Shown here: in pieces, positions 9,727-18,002 of the stretch | How the letters are laid out: each line of letters begins with the position of its first letter | Position numbering within the stretch: the first letter of the stretch is position 1 | Assembly: GCA_017449065.1 (NCBI GenBank) | Contig: JAFSKF010000029.1 | Span: 1-64,000, forward strand | Reading direction: 5' to 3' | DNA from: Bacteroidales bacterium | GTDB taxonomy: Bacteria > Bacteroidota > Bacteroidia > Bacteroidales > UBA3663 | Length of the DNA stretch: 64,000 nt | Notes under the pieces: generated by a model | The model's input: the letters and a program-made list of their open reading frames with translations, nothing else | The model's database searches: none | Told to the model about the DNA's origin: nothing | Position numbers and translations under genes: made by a program

Positions 9727-9782
9727 GATTTATTCGCAACTGACCTTACAATAAAAACAGCACACGCGCGTTATTATTATAT

Positions 9783-11015
9783 ATGAGAAAGATCATTTTC
9801 CTTTTGCTGACAGTCTCTCTATCGACTGTAATGGCTTTCGCCCAGATTTCCTCGGGAGAAAACACGATCACGTCTGTCGTCGATGCCGCCAAACAATATA
9901 ACCCTGTACAAACCGCAACCATTTCATTAGGCGTAGCACCCGATGCTCGTGGCGGTTCGATGGGAGATGTAGGTGCGGCTACCGAGCCCGACGAGAACTC
10001 ACAATTCTGGAACCCAGCCAAATATGCATTTGCCTACAGCCGTGCCGGCATAGCCGTCAACTACACCCCTTGGCTTCGCAAAATAGTGAGCGGTATCAAT
10101 CTCGCCTATATTTCCGGCTACACGAAGTTCGGCTATTACGACAATCAGGCAATCTCTGCCTCGTTCCGCTACTTCAGCTTGGGCGAAGTGACAGCCTACA
10201 ATTCCGAAGGAGTCGAGCAACAAGTAATCAATCCGTTTGAAATGGCCGTTGATTTAGGTTATTCCCGTATGCTGTCGGACAACTTCTCGATGGGCGTCGT
10301 CATGCGATACATCCATAGCGATATGACGTATGATGACGGCGACAACGAACCCGCCAACACTTTTGCTGCCGATGTGGCAGCCTACTATACCGCCTATCCA
10401 CAAGTGGGCTACAGCGAATGCCAGTGGTCGTGGGGCCTGAATCTGAGTAATATCGGCGGCAAAGTCAGCTACGACGGCAATGCCACTTCACAGTTCCTGC
10501 CCTGCAACCTGCGTTTAGGCACCTCGTTTACCTTCCCGATGGACGACTACAATATGCTCTCCATCAACTTCGATGCCAACAAATATCTGGTACCGACCTT
10601 TCCACAGTCGTGGCAGTTCTACGATGAATCCGGACAGGTTGATCAGGAGGCTTTCGAAGCCGCTAAGCAAGACTACTACGATATGTCGGGCATCAAAGGC
10701 CTGTTCAAATCGTTCAACGATGCTCCCGGCGGACAGAAAGAGGAATTTCACGAGATCAACTGGGGCTTAGGCTTGGAATACACCTACGACCGCCGCTTCT
10801 TCCTTCGTGCCGGTTACCACTATGAGAATGAATACAAAGGCGACCGCAAATACTTCACTTTCGGAGCCGGTGTTACCTTTAATGCTTTCCATCTGGATGC
10901 CGGCTATGTGCTTTCCACGGCTCAGACATCGGCACTCGACCAGACCCTGCGTTTCTCTTTAGGTTTCGATCTGGAAGGCATCCGCGACATCATGGGCGGC
11001 AAACGTCGCCGCTGA
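9783..11015 (+). CDS. porV: Type IX secretion outer-membrane protein PorV (LptO)
   Basis: This 410-residue FadL-like 14-strand barrel shuttles T9SS cargo from the translocon to PorU. A signal peptide ends at AFA before QISSGEN. The family hallmark follows: an early Gly/Ala-rich segment (LGVAPDARGGSMGDVGAAT) and then NSQFWNPAKYAF. The rest is alternating aromatic beta strands to a basic C-terminus. It is co-oriented with porU and presumably co-transcribed. Its last 26 bases overlap the end of folP, which reads the other way. Confidence 0.93.
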   Translation: MRKIIFLLLTVSLSTVMAFAQISSGENTITSVVDAAKQYNPVQTATISLGVAPDARGGSMGDVGAATEPDENSQFWNPAKYAFAYSRAGIAVNYTPWLRKIVSGINLAYISGYTKFGYYDNQAISASFRYFSLGEVTAYNSEGVEQQVINPFEMAVDLGYSRMLSDNFSMGVVMRYIHSDMTYDDGDNEPANTFAADVAAYYTAYPQVGYSECQWSWGLNLSNIGGKVSYDGNATSQFLPCNLRLGTSFTFPMDDYNMLSINFDANKYLVPTFPQSWQFYDESGQVDQEAFEAAKQDYYDMSGIKGLFKSFNDAPGGQKEEFHEINWGLGLEYTYDRRFFLRAGYHYENEYKGDRKYFTFGAGVTFNAFHLDAGYVLSTAQTSALDQTLRFSLGFDLEGIRDIMGGKRRR

Positions 11016-11868
11016 TTTTCTGCTGAATCAGAATCACTTCTTTTGCTTCTTTCACATCGTGCACGCGGAGGATGTCTGCCCCTGCGTGCACAGCCATTGT
11101 ATGCAGCACCGTCGTGCCGTTCAGGGCATGATCTGCATCGGTGCCCAGCAATCGGTAAATCATGCTTTTCCGAGACACGCCCACCAGCAATGGGAAATCG
11201 GGGAAATCCGTCTTGAAGCGCGACAGATTGCGGAACAGTTCATAGTTTTCATCAAGGTTCTTGGCAAAACCGAAGCCCGGATCAAGAATCACCTTCCTGC
11301 AAAGATTGTCGCGGCTCACGCCCAACGACTCCAACCTCACCAGCTGCCGTTCAAAGAACGATTTCACGCCGGCATACACCCCGTCCGGATAGGCCAGCTG
11401 CAATTCCGTCGGATAGATGTGCATCATGATGTAGGGCGTCCCGGATTCCGCCACCCAGGGCAACATCTCAGGGTCGTAAGTCCCTCCGGAAACATCGTTC
11501 ACCCAATCGCATCCCCATTGTTCCACGCAAGTACGCGCCACCTGTGCCCGAAAGGTATCGACAGAAACGGGAATATACCTGCCGGAGGGCGCGGATTCCC
11601 TGACAGCCGAAACCACCAGCGGCAATGCCTCTCGCAGACGGTGCAATTCCTCTTCGGCAGAAACCTCGGCGGCTCCCGGACGCGTACTGTAGGCCCCTAC
11701 ATCGATTACATCCGCACCTTGCCGAAGCATCTCTGCCACGCGATCGGCAACCGGCTGCATCCGGCTACCTGCATAGAACGAATCGGGAGTAACATTGATG
11801 ATTCCCATCACCAACGGTCGGTCGGCACAGAACACATCGTTTTGGCGCAAAAGGATAGAAAACGGCAT
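10990..11868 (-). CDS. folP: Dihydropteroate synthase
   Basis: The 292-residue TIM-barrel enzyme condenses p-aminobenzoate with the pterin pyrophosphate in folate synthesis, and is the target of sulfonamides. Hallmarks are visible: MGIINVTPDSF, DVGAYSTRPGA, DPGFGFAKN and GVSRKSMI. I chose MPFSILL at 11868, because the upstream in-frame start at 11919 lies within the promoter (TTTG at 11917-11920). It overlaps the porV 3' end tail to tail by 26 bases. Confidence 0.95.
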   Translation of the reverse strand: MPFSILLRQNDVFCADRPLVMGIINVTPDSFYAGSRMQPVADRVAEMLRQGADVIDVGAYSTRPGAAEVSAEEELHRLREALPLVVSAVRESAPSGRYIPVSVDTFRAQVARTCVEQWGCDWVNDVSGGTYDPEMLPWVAESGTPYIMMHIYPTELQLAYPDGVYAGVKSFFERQLVRLESLGVSRDNLCRKVILDPGFGFAKNLDENYELFRNLSRFKTDFPDFPLLVGVSRKSMIYRLLGTDADHALNGTTVLHTMAVHAGADILRVHDVKEAKEVILIQQKISGDVCRP

Positions 11869-11888
11869 ATTTTTATATTTTTGGATTG

Positions 11889-11920
11889 CAAATATAGATA
11901 GTATTCTCAAAAAATGCAAA
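11889..11920 (-). promoter_or_regulatory. Promoter of folP
   Basis: On the minus strand TTTG (11917-11920), 20 bp and TATATTTG (11889-11896) match the consensus exactly. It lies about 20 bases before the folP ATG. Confidence 0.82.
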
Positions 11921-12028
11921 TACCAATGTGCGATTTTTGGTCAAAAACAACTATTTTTCAATTTATCCGACTATCTTTGTACCCGAATGAGATTTGAATT
12001 ACTCAAAATCACTAACATCTTTAATACT

Positions 12029-12622
12029 ATGTTCAATTCTTTGCTTGAAACATTCCGTTCTTATGAAATAGCCCTTCAGGTGTATTGGGTCATGGCGCTG
12101 GTAGCCAGTTTGCTATTCATCATCCAGGCCATCATGACCTTCATGGGCTTCGATGCCGATACAGATCTGGATGCTCCCGACGTCCCGGACGGAGCCGATG
12201 CAGATTTCGATGCCGACGGCTTCCATCTGGTTTCGGTCAAGACGATTGTCTGCTTTGTGTTAGGTGCCGGCTGGACAGGCGTTCTTTTCTGGGATCAGAT
12301 TCCGAACCGCATCGTTCTGGGACTGGTTGCTGCCCTGGTGGGACTTGCCTTCATGGCTCTCATCGCCTGGTTGCTTTATCTGGTGCTGAAACTCGACAAA
12401 GACAACACCTTCCGCGTTGAAAAGGTGGTCGGCCTGAATGCAGATGTATATCTGACTATTCCTGCCAACAAGGCAGCTACCGGTAAGATTATGGTATCGT
12501 TAGACGGTTCCATGCACGAACTGGAAGCACTCAACGCCGATGACGAAAAGATCGCTACCGGCGACAAGGTGAAGATTACCGGTGTCGTTCAGGGCGATGT
12601 CGTGCTCGTCTCCAAACTCTGA
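12029..12622 (+). CDS. NfeD-like membrane protein
   Basis: The 197-residue protein has an N-terminal membrane helix, an Asp-rich loop (DADTDLDAPDVPDGADADFD, about residues 44-63), two more helices and a C-terminal OB-fold (from about residue 125). This is the short NfeD layout. NfeD proteins pair with flotillins and are thought to organise them in membrane microdomains. A flotillin gene follows after 42 bases. A TATCTTTG box at 11972-11979 puts initiation near 11986, so I favour MFNSLL (12029) over an in-frame ATG at 11987 that would leave no leader. Confidence 0.8.
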   Translation: MFNSLLETFRSYEIALQVYWVMALVASLLFIIQAIMTFMGFDADTDLDAPDVPDGADADFDADGFHLVSVKTIVCFVLGAGWTGVLFWDQIPNRIVLGLVAALVGLAFMALIAWLLYLVLKLDKDNTFRVEKVVGLNADVYLTIPANKAATGKIMVSLDGSMHELEALNADDEKIATGDKVKITGVVQGDVVLVSKL

Positions 12623-12664
12623 CATTTACTATCTTTAAATACAAACACTTAAACACAAAAACAC

Positions 12665-14215
12665 ATGGATTCAAGTATCAGTCTGATTTTTATTTTTGTG
12701 GTAGTGGGCATAGTGTTGATAGCCGCCATTCTGAAGCGCTATCGCCGTTGTCCTTCCGACAAGATTCTGGTTGTCTATGGTTCAACCGGCAAGGGTTCCG
12801 CCAAGTGCGTGCACGGCGGTGGCGTATTCGTCTGGCCTATCGTGCAGGACTATGCCTATCTTTCGCTCACTCCTATCAGCATTGAGGCCAATCTGACCAA
12901 CGCCCTTTCGCGCCAGAACATCCGCGTCGATGTGCCTTGCCGCTTTACGGTCGGCATCAGCACCGAATCCGATTCGATGAACAACGCCGCCGAACGTCTG
13001 CTGGGCCTGTCTGCCAACGACATTCAGGAAATGGCCCGTGATATTCTTTTCGGACAGTTGCGTCTGGTTATCGCCTCGATGAGTATTGAGGAACTGAATC
13101 AGGACCGCGACGTCTTCCAGGAGAACATCAAGAAGAACGTGGAAATAGAATTGAAGAAGATCGGCTTGAAACTGATCAACGTAAACATCACCGATATCAA
13201 GGATGAGTCCGGCTACATCGAGGCGCTCGGACAGGAAGCTGCCGCCAAGGCCATCAACGAGGCCCGCGTTAAGGTGGCTGAGAAAGAGAACGACGCCAAG
13301 GCAAAGGTGGCAGAGCAGGAAATGACCGGTGAATCGGGCAAGGCACGCTTCGAAATGGAAACCCGTAAGGCTGTGGCTGCTGCCAACGCCGAAGCCATCA
13401 AGGGCGAGAACAACGCCAAGGTGGACATTGCCAATTCGAACGCCGACCTGCGCGAACGTGAAGCAGAAGCCCAGCGTCGTGCTACGGCTGCCGAAAAGAT
13501 TGCAGCCGCCAAGGCACTCGAGGAATCCTACACCGCCGAGCAGAAGGCTGAGTTGGCTCGTGCAGAGCGTGAACAGGCCACTCAGAAGGCCAACGTTATC
13601 GTGGCTCAGGAGATTGAGAAGCAACGTATGATTGTGGCTGCCGAAGCCGAAGCCGAACGCAAGCGTGTGAATGCCAAGGGTGATGCCGATTCCATCGCTT
13701 TCCGCGCCAAGGGTGATGCCGATGCGATTGCCATCAAGGCCAAGGGTGAAGCTGACGCCATCAAAACCAAGGCAGAAGGTGAAGGTGTGGCTGCTGCTAC
13801 ACGAGCCAAGGGTGAAGCTGAAGCAATCTTTGCCAAGATGGAGGCCGAAGCCAAGGGTCTATACGAAGTGCTGACCAAACAGGCAAGCGGTTACGACAAG
13901 ATGATTCAGGCTGCCGGCGGTGATGCCACAAAGGCCTACACGCTGTTGCTCCTTGAGAAACTGCCTGAGCTTGTCAAGACACAGGTTGACGCCATCAAGG
14001 GCATCAACATCGATAAGGTTACCGTCTGGGACAATGGCGGAAACGGAGCCGACGGCAAAGGCGGTTCGACTGCCAATTTCCTCTCCAGCCTCTATAAGTC
14101 GATTCCTCCGTTGCAGGATCTCTTCGATCAGGCGGGCATGAAGTTGCCTGAGTATTTAGGCAAAGAAAAGTCAGAACCCGCACCACTTGCTGAAGAGGCT
14201 CCCAAAGCCGAGTAA
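12665..14215 (+). CDS. Flotillin family protein (SPFH/band 7)
   Basis: The 516-residue scaffold has one N-terminal membrane helix (about 5-23), an SPFH domain (about 30-190) and a long Ala/Glu/Lys coiled coil. It ends with a Pro/Glu-rich tail. Between about residues 320 and 400 the coil carries tandem AKGDAD/AKGEAD units about 10-11 residues apart. Flotillins oligomerise in membrane microdomains. The cargo here is unknown. It forms an operon with the NfeD-like gene and is followed by a hairpin. Confidence 0.88.
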   Translation: MDSSISLIFIFVVVGIVLIAAILKRYRRCPSDKILVVYGSTGKGSAKCVHGGGVFVWPIVQDYAYLSLTPISIEANLTNALSRQNIRVDVPCRFTVGISTESDSMNNAAERLLGLSANDIQEMARDILFGQLRLVIASMSIEELNQDRDVFQENIKKNVEIELKKIGLKLINVNITDIKDESGYIEALGQEAAAKAINEARVKVAEKENDAKAKVAEQEMTGESGKARFEMETRKAVAAANAEAIKGENNAKVDIANSNADLREREAEAQRRATAAEKIAAAKALEESYTAEQKAELARAEREQATQKANVIVAQEIEKQRMIVAAEAEAERKRVNAKGDADSIAFRAKGDADAIAIKAKGEADAIKTKAEGEGVAAATRAKGEAEAIFAKMEAEAKGLYEVLTKQASGYDKMIQAAGGDATKAYTLLLLEKLPELVKTQVDAIKGINIDKVTVWDNGGNGADGKGGSTANFLSSLYKSIPPLQDLFDQAGMKLPEYLGKEKSEPAPLAEEAPKAE

Positions 14216-14238
14216 GGAACAGATTATCCATTAAACAC

Positions 14239-14265
14239 AACCGCCGGGTAGCAAACCCGGCGGTT
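14239..14265 (+). terminator. Hairpin after the flotillin gene
   Basis: AACCGCCGGGT (14239-14249) pairs with ACCCGGCGGTT (14255-14265). The following sequence (ATAATTTA) is a poor T-tract, so termination may be partial and allow read-through to the DUF4298 gene. Confidence 0.6.
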
Positions 14266-14281
14266 ATAATTTACCTCTTAT

Positions 14282-14581
14282 ATGACCCAACTGGAACGAA
14301 TCGGAAAGATGGAACAGGCACTTGACCGACTCAATCTTTCCCTACGGCATCTCTCCGACGCCTTAGACGAATACGAAAGCACATCAGACGCCCTTCGGGA
14401 ATTGAGCGACTATTATGGCTGTCAGGAGTGGCGGCAAGACTTTGAGGCAGACGAAGCCGGAGAACTGCCCCCACAGCTCAAACGCGGCGTCCTGTCGGAA
14501 GACGGCATCTGGTCTGCTCTCGAAAAAAGAAAGGAGCTGACCAAACGCATGCACGACTTGGCAGCGAATGCAGTAAACTGA
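14282..14581 (+). CDS. DUF4298 family protein
   Basis: The 99-residue acidic, helical cytoplasmic protein has the DUF4298 pattern: an N-terminal coiled coil (MEQALDRL), then DYYGCQEWRQDFEADEAG and LKRGVLSEDGIWSAL. The function of this family is not established. It starts 66 bases after the flotillin stop on the same strand and may be reached by read-through. No promoter of its own is obvious. Confidence 0.8.
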   Translation: MTQLERIGKMEQALDRLNLSLRHLSDALDEYESTSDALRELSDYYGCQEWRQDFEADEAGELPPQLKRGVLSEDGIWSALEKRKELTKRMHDLAANAVN

Positions 14582-14617
14582 ATCGTGCAGAATTTATCGG
14601 ATTCGCAGCAATACCTT

Positions 14618-15238
14618 TTACTTAATCAAAACCTTTCGTCCTTGAATAATATAAATAGAATGTGGCAAACTGGAAAGGTCACTCCGATTTGCATTGTCCA
14701 GAACCTTTTCGCCTGTGAGGTTATAAACGTCGAAAGTACCACTTTCTTTTTCAGTTTGTCTGACTGACGTGGCTGTCATCACCTCAAATTCTTCCGAGAA
14801 GACACTTCCCCAGTTATCAAAACTGTTTTTTGCACGGAAACTGAACGTATGAACCCCTTCATTCAAAGAACTGAGATCAATTTCAAGCAAAAGGACCGGC
14901 TGGTTGCTTGCACAGGTTACCCGATTAAGGCTATCGTTATCAATCCAGTATTCATAACCAGCCACATCCACGATGTCTTTGTCGGGCAAATAGAAGAGAG
15001 TCCGGTAGATATTGCTCACTTCATCATTACTATTGAAGGCACGAAAATTGAAGAAATGCAGGCCTGAAGGCTGCCCGTCAAGAGGCAACGAAATATTCAC
15101 ATTTATTTCAGAACTTGAAGCCGTCACTCTACTTTGATAATCCCCGTCCAGCCAATATTCGTAATGGCTGATGGTCTGTGCCTCTATAGTGATTACACTA
15201 CACAGCAGGCACAAAAGTAAAATCGCATGTTTACACAT
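14618..15238 (-). CDS. Secreted two-repeat protein with a T9SS-like C-terminus
   Basis: The 206-residue protein has a signal peptide (to about IEAQ). Two copies follow of a roughly 75-residue module, each opening YEYWxDxD and ending with an HxFxFRAxNS strand. The C-terminal segment (FDVYNLTGEKVL through IYIIQGRKVLIK) looks like a type IX sorting domain of type A. I chose the ATG at 15238 over a TTG two codons upstream. It sits 11 bases after the beta-helix gene and is probably co-transcribed. The function is unknown; surface display or secretion is inferred. Confidence 0.7.
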   Translation of the reverse strand: MCKHAILLLCLLCSVITIEAQTISHYEYWLDGDYQSRVTASSSEINVNISLPLDGQPSGLHFFNFRAFNSNDEVSNIYRTLFYLPDKDIVDVAGYEYWIDNDSLNRVTCASNQPVLLLEIDLSSLNEGVHTFSFRAKNSFDNWGSVFSEEFEVMTATSVRQTEKESGTFDVYNLTGEKVLDNANRSDLSSLPHSIYIIQGRKVLIK

Positions 15239-15249
15239 AAGCAAAACTA

Positions 15250-16269
15250 TTATTCGGCGGTCAGTATAAGATTCACATTCAGTTTTCTATTCTCATTGTC
15301 GAGCTTAATGTCGGAAGACAACACCTTAGGTATGGAGAGGGCAAGCGTAAGAGGATGGGCACCTCCATAACAACCTACAATAGTTCCATCATTACCAATA
15401 TATCCGTTTTCCAACAATTCATCGCTGGAATACATGCACCAGAAAGAGGTGCCCGCAGGATTCTTCACCAGATTGATATCATCTGTAGTCCAGCAGTTTT
15501 CCACATAGCAGGAAGAATCAATAGTCCGCCTATATGTGCAGATTAAGGAGTTGATAAACGAGCATGAACTGTACGTCTGGTTGCTTCCTGTACCTTCATA
15601 CCCAATGATTGTGTTTATTAGTGTTCCTCGGAAGAGAGAACAAGAATTATTATTGAATCCTTTTATCAAGCAATTTGTGAGTGTAATATCATTTGGGGTA
15701 TAGGCTTCGAAATTAAAAGCCCTTATCTTTGACTGAGCGACAGTCATCGACTTTACCTTTGTAGTCCATGTATTCGTATTTCCCAGACCATCATTATCTA
15801 TACTTGCCAAGGTAATTTTGCCATTACATATACAACGGTCTATGAAAACATCTTCCATAACAGCATCTAACTTCAAGTTAAAGAACGCACACTGTTTGAT
15901 TTTAAAGCCGTTCACAGGCTTTGTCACCACAATGTCACCATTGTAGTCGTTCATACTTATTCCTTCTAAAACGGTGGCTGTCAATACAACAGAATCCGGT
16001 ATCGAAATGGTAATGGTTCCTGCGACGACCGTTTCTTCACCAGCGCCCCTGACTGTGATTTTCTTGTCAATGGTAAAACTGGGATAGAGACCCTTCGAGA
16101 GAAACAGGGTATCCTCATCAACGGCATCCCGAAGTACTGCGTTCAACGAATCAAGTGGATATATTACCACATTTCCCTTATGCTGCAACAGCACACTTGA
16201 AGTAGGCAACGCATAGCAAGCCATAGCCATGCATAGCAAGCTAACGATAGAAAAGAGAATCTTATTCAT
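15250..16269 (-). CDS. Secreted parallel beta-helix protein
   Basis: The 339-residue protein has a signal peptide (to about CYA). Repeated short beta strands with Asn/Cys turns (VVTKPVNGFKIKQC, ITLTNCLIKG, LINTIIGYEG) give a right-handed beta-helix of the pectin-lyase-like class. No catalytic lyase motif is evident. The C-terminal part (KLDNENRKLNVNLILTAE) does not look like a sorting signal, and the adjacent small protein may supply that role. The start lies 31 bases downstream of a terminator closing a long structured leader, so expression may depend on read-through. Confidence 0.7.
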   Translation of the reverse strand: MNKILFSIVSLLCMAMACYALPTSSVLLQHKGNVVIYPLDSLNAVLRDAVDEDTLFLSKGLYPSFTIDKKITVRGAGEETVVAGTITISIPDSVVLTATVLEGISMNDYNGDIVVTKPVNGFKIKQCAFFNLKLDAVMEDVFIDRCICNGKITLASIDNDGLGNTNTWTTKVKSMTVAQSKIRAFNFEAYTPNDITLTNCLIKGFNNNSCSLFRGTLINTIIGYEGTGSNQTYSSCSFINSLICTYRRTIDSSCYVENCWTTDDINLVKNPAGTSFWCMYSSDELLENGYIGNDGTIVGCYGGAHPLTLALSIPKVLSSDIKLDNENRKLNVNLILTAE

Positions 16270-16299
16270 ACTCTTACATATTTATATTATTAATAGAAA

Positions 16300-16335
16300 G
16301 AAAAAACGCGGGCAACTGACTTTGTCTGTTCCCGC
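16300..16335 (-). terminator. Terminator closing the 16.3-16.6 kb leader/ncRNA
   Basis: On the minus strand GCGGG (16331-16335) pairs with CCCGC (16308-16312), extended inward by AAC/GTT, and is followed by a run of six T. It ends only about 31 bases before the ATG of the beta-helix gene. Confidence 0.75.
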
Positions 16336-16637
16336 ATCTCTGGTCTACCACAACCATACTCCTGAGAACGAACAAATGTAGTGCCCACGCCATATATTCA
16401 TATAGACCCAAGTCATCATCGCTGCCCAATACGGGCAGAGACAATGAACATTGAGGATATAGAACATATCCGTGAACGTCACACTTGTCTTGTCTCTTGG
16501 AGTATCTAAAAGTGGTAGTTTGAGATGCCAAGATCAAAACGTAAGTAACGTCTATCCGTAAAATCACCGAATAGCGCGGCAGACTAAGCGCCTGTGACGC
16601 TACCGATGGCGAAACTGCACCTTTCGGCACAAAATCG
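16300..16637 (-). ncRNA. Structured leader or stand-alone ncRNA of about 335 nt
   Basis: The transcript is delimited by an exact promoter (16643-16674) and an intrinsic terminator (16300-16335). Visible pairings are ATACTCC/GGAGTAT (16499-16505 with 16356-16362), GAGACAA/TTGTCTC (16490-16496 with 16438-16444), a GGATAT hairpin and a TGCCC/GGGCA hairpin. The 5' third is G/C-rich and self-complementary. It could be an attenuating leader for the downstream secreted protein gene or an independent RNA. I do not recognise it as tmRNA, SRP RNA or a named riboswitch. A 131-codon reading frame crosses it but lacks protein character. Confidence 0.55.
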
Positions 16638-16642
16638 CGCCA

Positions 16643-16674
16643 CAAAAGTACGGAATTATTTGTTTGCAACCAAA
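16643..16674 (-). promoter_or_regulatory. Promoter of the 16.3-16.6 kb leader/ncRNA
   Basis: On the minus strand TTTG (16671-16674), 20 bp and TACTTTTG (16643-16650) form an exact consensus promoter. Confidence 0.78.
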
Positions 16675-16698
16675 TTTTTCAGAAGATAATCACGAAAA

Positions 16699-16821
16699 AT
16701 GAGAGAAATTTTACAAAAACATACAGAAACGACCGATTACATGGTGCCGCCTCTGCAGATTCATTTCTCGCGCTCCGGAGTTACCGCCAACGTCATCAAC
16801 ACGAACTCTGAAAGATTTTAA
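16699..16821 (+). CDS. Possible 40-residue small protein
   Basis: An ATG-initiated frame of 40 codons lies between the leader promoter and the ilvC terminator. Its second half uses C-ending codons (GCC AAC GTC ATC AAC ACG AAC), like coding DNA elsewhere here. There is no recognised family, promoter or ribosome site. It may be a small protein, a gene remnant or chance. Confidence 0.25.
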   Translation: MREILQKHTETTDYMVPPLQIHFSRSGVTANVINTNSERF

Positions 16822-16860
16822 ATTCTTTCCAGAGAGTCGGTGTGAGGCAAAATATTACAA

Positions 16861-16900
16861 ATAAGAATTGCCCCCGCTTATGGGCGAGGGCAATTCTTAT
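16861..16900 (-). terminator. ilvC terminator
   Basis: On the minus strand AAGAATTGCCCTCGC pairs with GCGGGGGCAATTCTT over about 15 bp around a 6-base loop, followed by ATTTGTAATATTTT. It closes the ilvDBNC operon. Confidence 0.8.
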
Positions 16901-16919
16901 TTGCTTATCGGCGAGAGAA

Positions 16920-17963
16920 TCAGTTGTTCTCAGGACGGAGCTTGCGAACGGTAACGGCAGTCTGCCACATCTCCGACTCACGCAAAGCCTTGAGCTCCTG
17001 CTCCAGACCCTGACGATAGTCTGGCTTGCTGTTGCTGTCGATAGAGATCTGAGCCTCGTTGCCCAACTTAACGCTCATGTAAAGCCACTGCATGATAGGC
17101 TTGATGGCATCGTGGAAACGAGGATACCAGTCGAGGGCACCACGCTGAGCGGTGGTCGAGCAGTTAGCGTACATCCAGTCCATACCGTTCTTAGCGAACA
17201 AAGGCATCAAAGACTGTGTGAGCTCCTCAACGGTCTCGTTGAAAGCCTCCGAAGGAGAGTGACCGTTCTCACGGAGCACCTCATACTGAGCCAGCAACAG
17301 ACCCTGGATAGCACCCATCAGGGAACCGCGCTCGCCGGTCAGGTCGGAAGTAGCCTCACGCTGGAAAGTGGTCTCGAACAGATAACCGGAACCGATACCG
17401 ATACCCAAGGCCAAAGTGCGGTCGAAAGCACGGCCTGTAGCATCCTGATAAACGGCATACGAAGAGTTCAAGCCGCGACCCTCCAGGAACATGGTACGAA
17501 GCGATGTACCAGAACCCTTAGGAGCCACCATGATAACGTCGATGTCCTTGGCTGGAACGCAACCGGTGCGATCGTTCCAAGTGATGGCGAAACCGTGAGA
17601 GAAATAGAGCGCCTTACCTGGGGTGAGGTACTTCTTCAAAGTTGGCCAAACACTCATTACAGCTGCATCGGAGAGCAAGCACATAACGATAGTAGCCTTC
17701 TCGGCAGCCTCCTCAATAGAGAACAAGGTCTTACCAGGAACCCATCCGTCGGAAACAGCCTTGTCGTAGGTCTTACCCTGACGCTGGCCAACAATTACGT
17801 TGAAGCCGTTGTCGCGCAGGTTCAATGACTGGCCAGGACCCTGTACGCCATAACCGATCACTGCGATGGTCTCGTCTTTCAAGATTTCACGAGCTTTCTC
17901 AAGAGGGAACTCCTCGCGGGTCATTACATTCTCAATGACGCCGCCAAAATTCATTTGTGCCAT
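16920..17963 (-). CDS. ilvC: Ketol-acid reductoisomerase
   Basis: The 347-residue enzyme isomerises and reduces acetolactate and acetohydroxybutyrate with NADPH and Mg2+, the second common step to valine, leucine and isoleucine. The Rossmann GYGVQGPGQSLNLRDNG motif is near residue 40. Metal and substrate ligands lie in the C-terminal knotted domain (ERGSLMGAIQG, with a Glu-rich helix after it). The length matches the Bacteroidota short form. It is the last gene of the ilvDBNC operon, 39 bases after ilvN. Confidence 0.97.
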   Translation of the reverse strand: MAQMNFGGVIENVMTREEFPLEKAREILKDETIAVIGYGVQGPGQSLNLRDNGFNVIVGQRQGKTYDKAVSDGWVPGKTLFSIEEAAEKATIVMCLLSDAAVMSVWPTLKKYLTPGKALYFSHGFAITWNDRTGCVPAKDIDVIMVAPKGSGTSLRTMFLEGRGLNSSYAVYQDATGRAFDRTLALGIGIGSGYLFETTFQREATSDLTGERGSLMGAIQGLLLAQYEVLRENGHSPSEAFNETVEELTQSLMPLFAKNGMDWMYANCSTTAQRGALDWYPRFHDAIKPIMQWLYMSVKLGNEAQISIDSNSKPDYRQGLEQELKALRESEMWQTAVTVRKLRPENN

Positions 17964-18002
17964 AATGTTTAAATTTAATAATGAGTTTATTTGTTAAAAA
18001 AA

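Noticed and set aside
16274..16669. 131-codon minus-strand frame as a protein gene
   Set aside because: It starts at the promoter -7 box, has no protein-like pattern and coincides with a strongly folded RNA closed by a terminator, so I list it as RNA.
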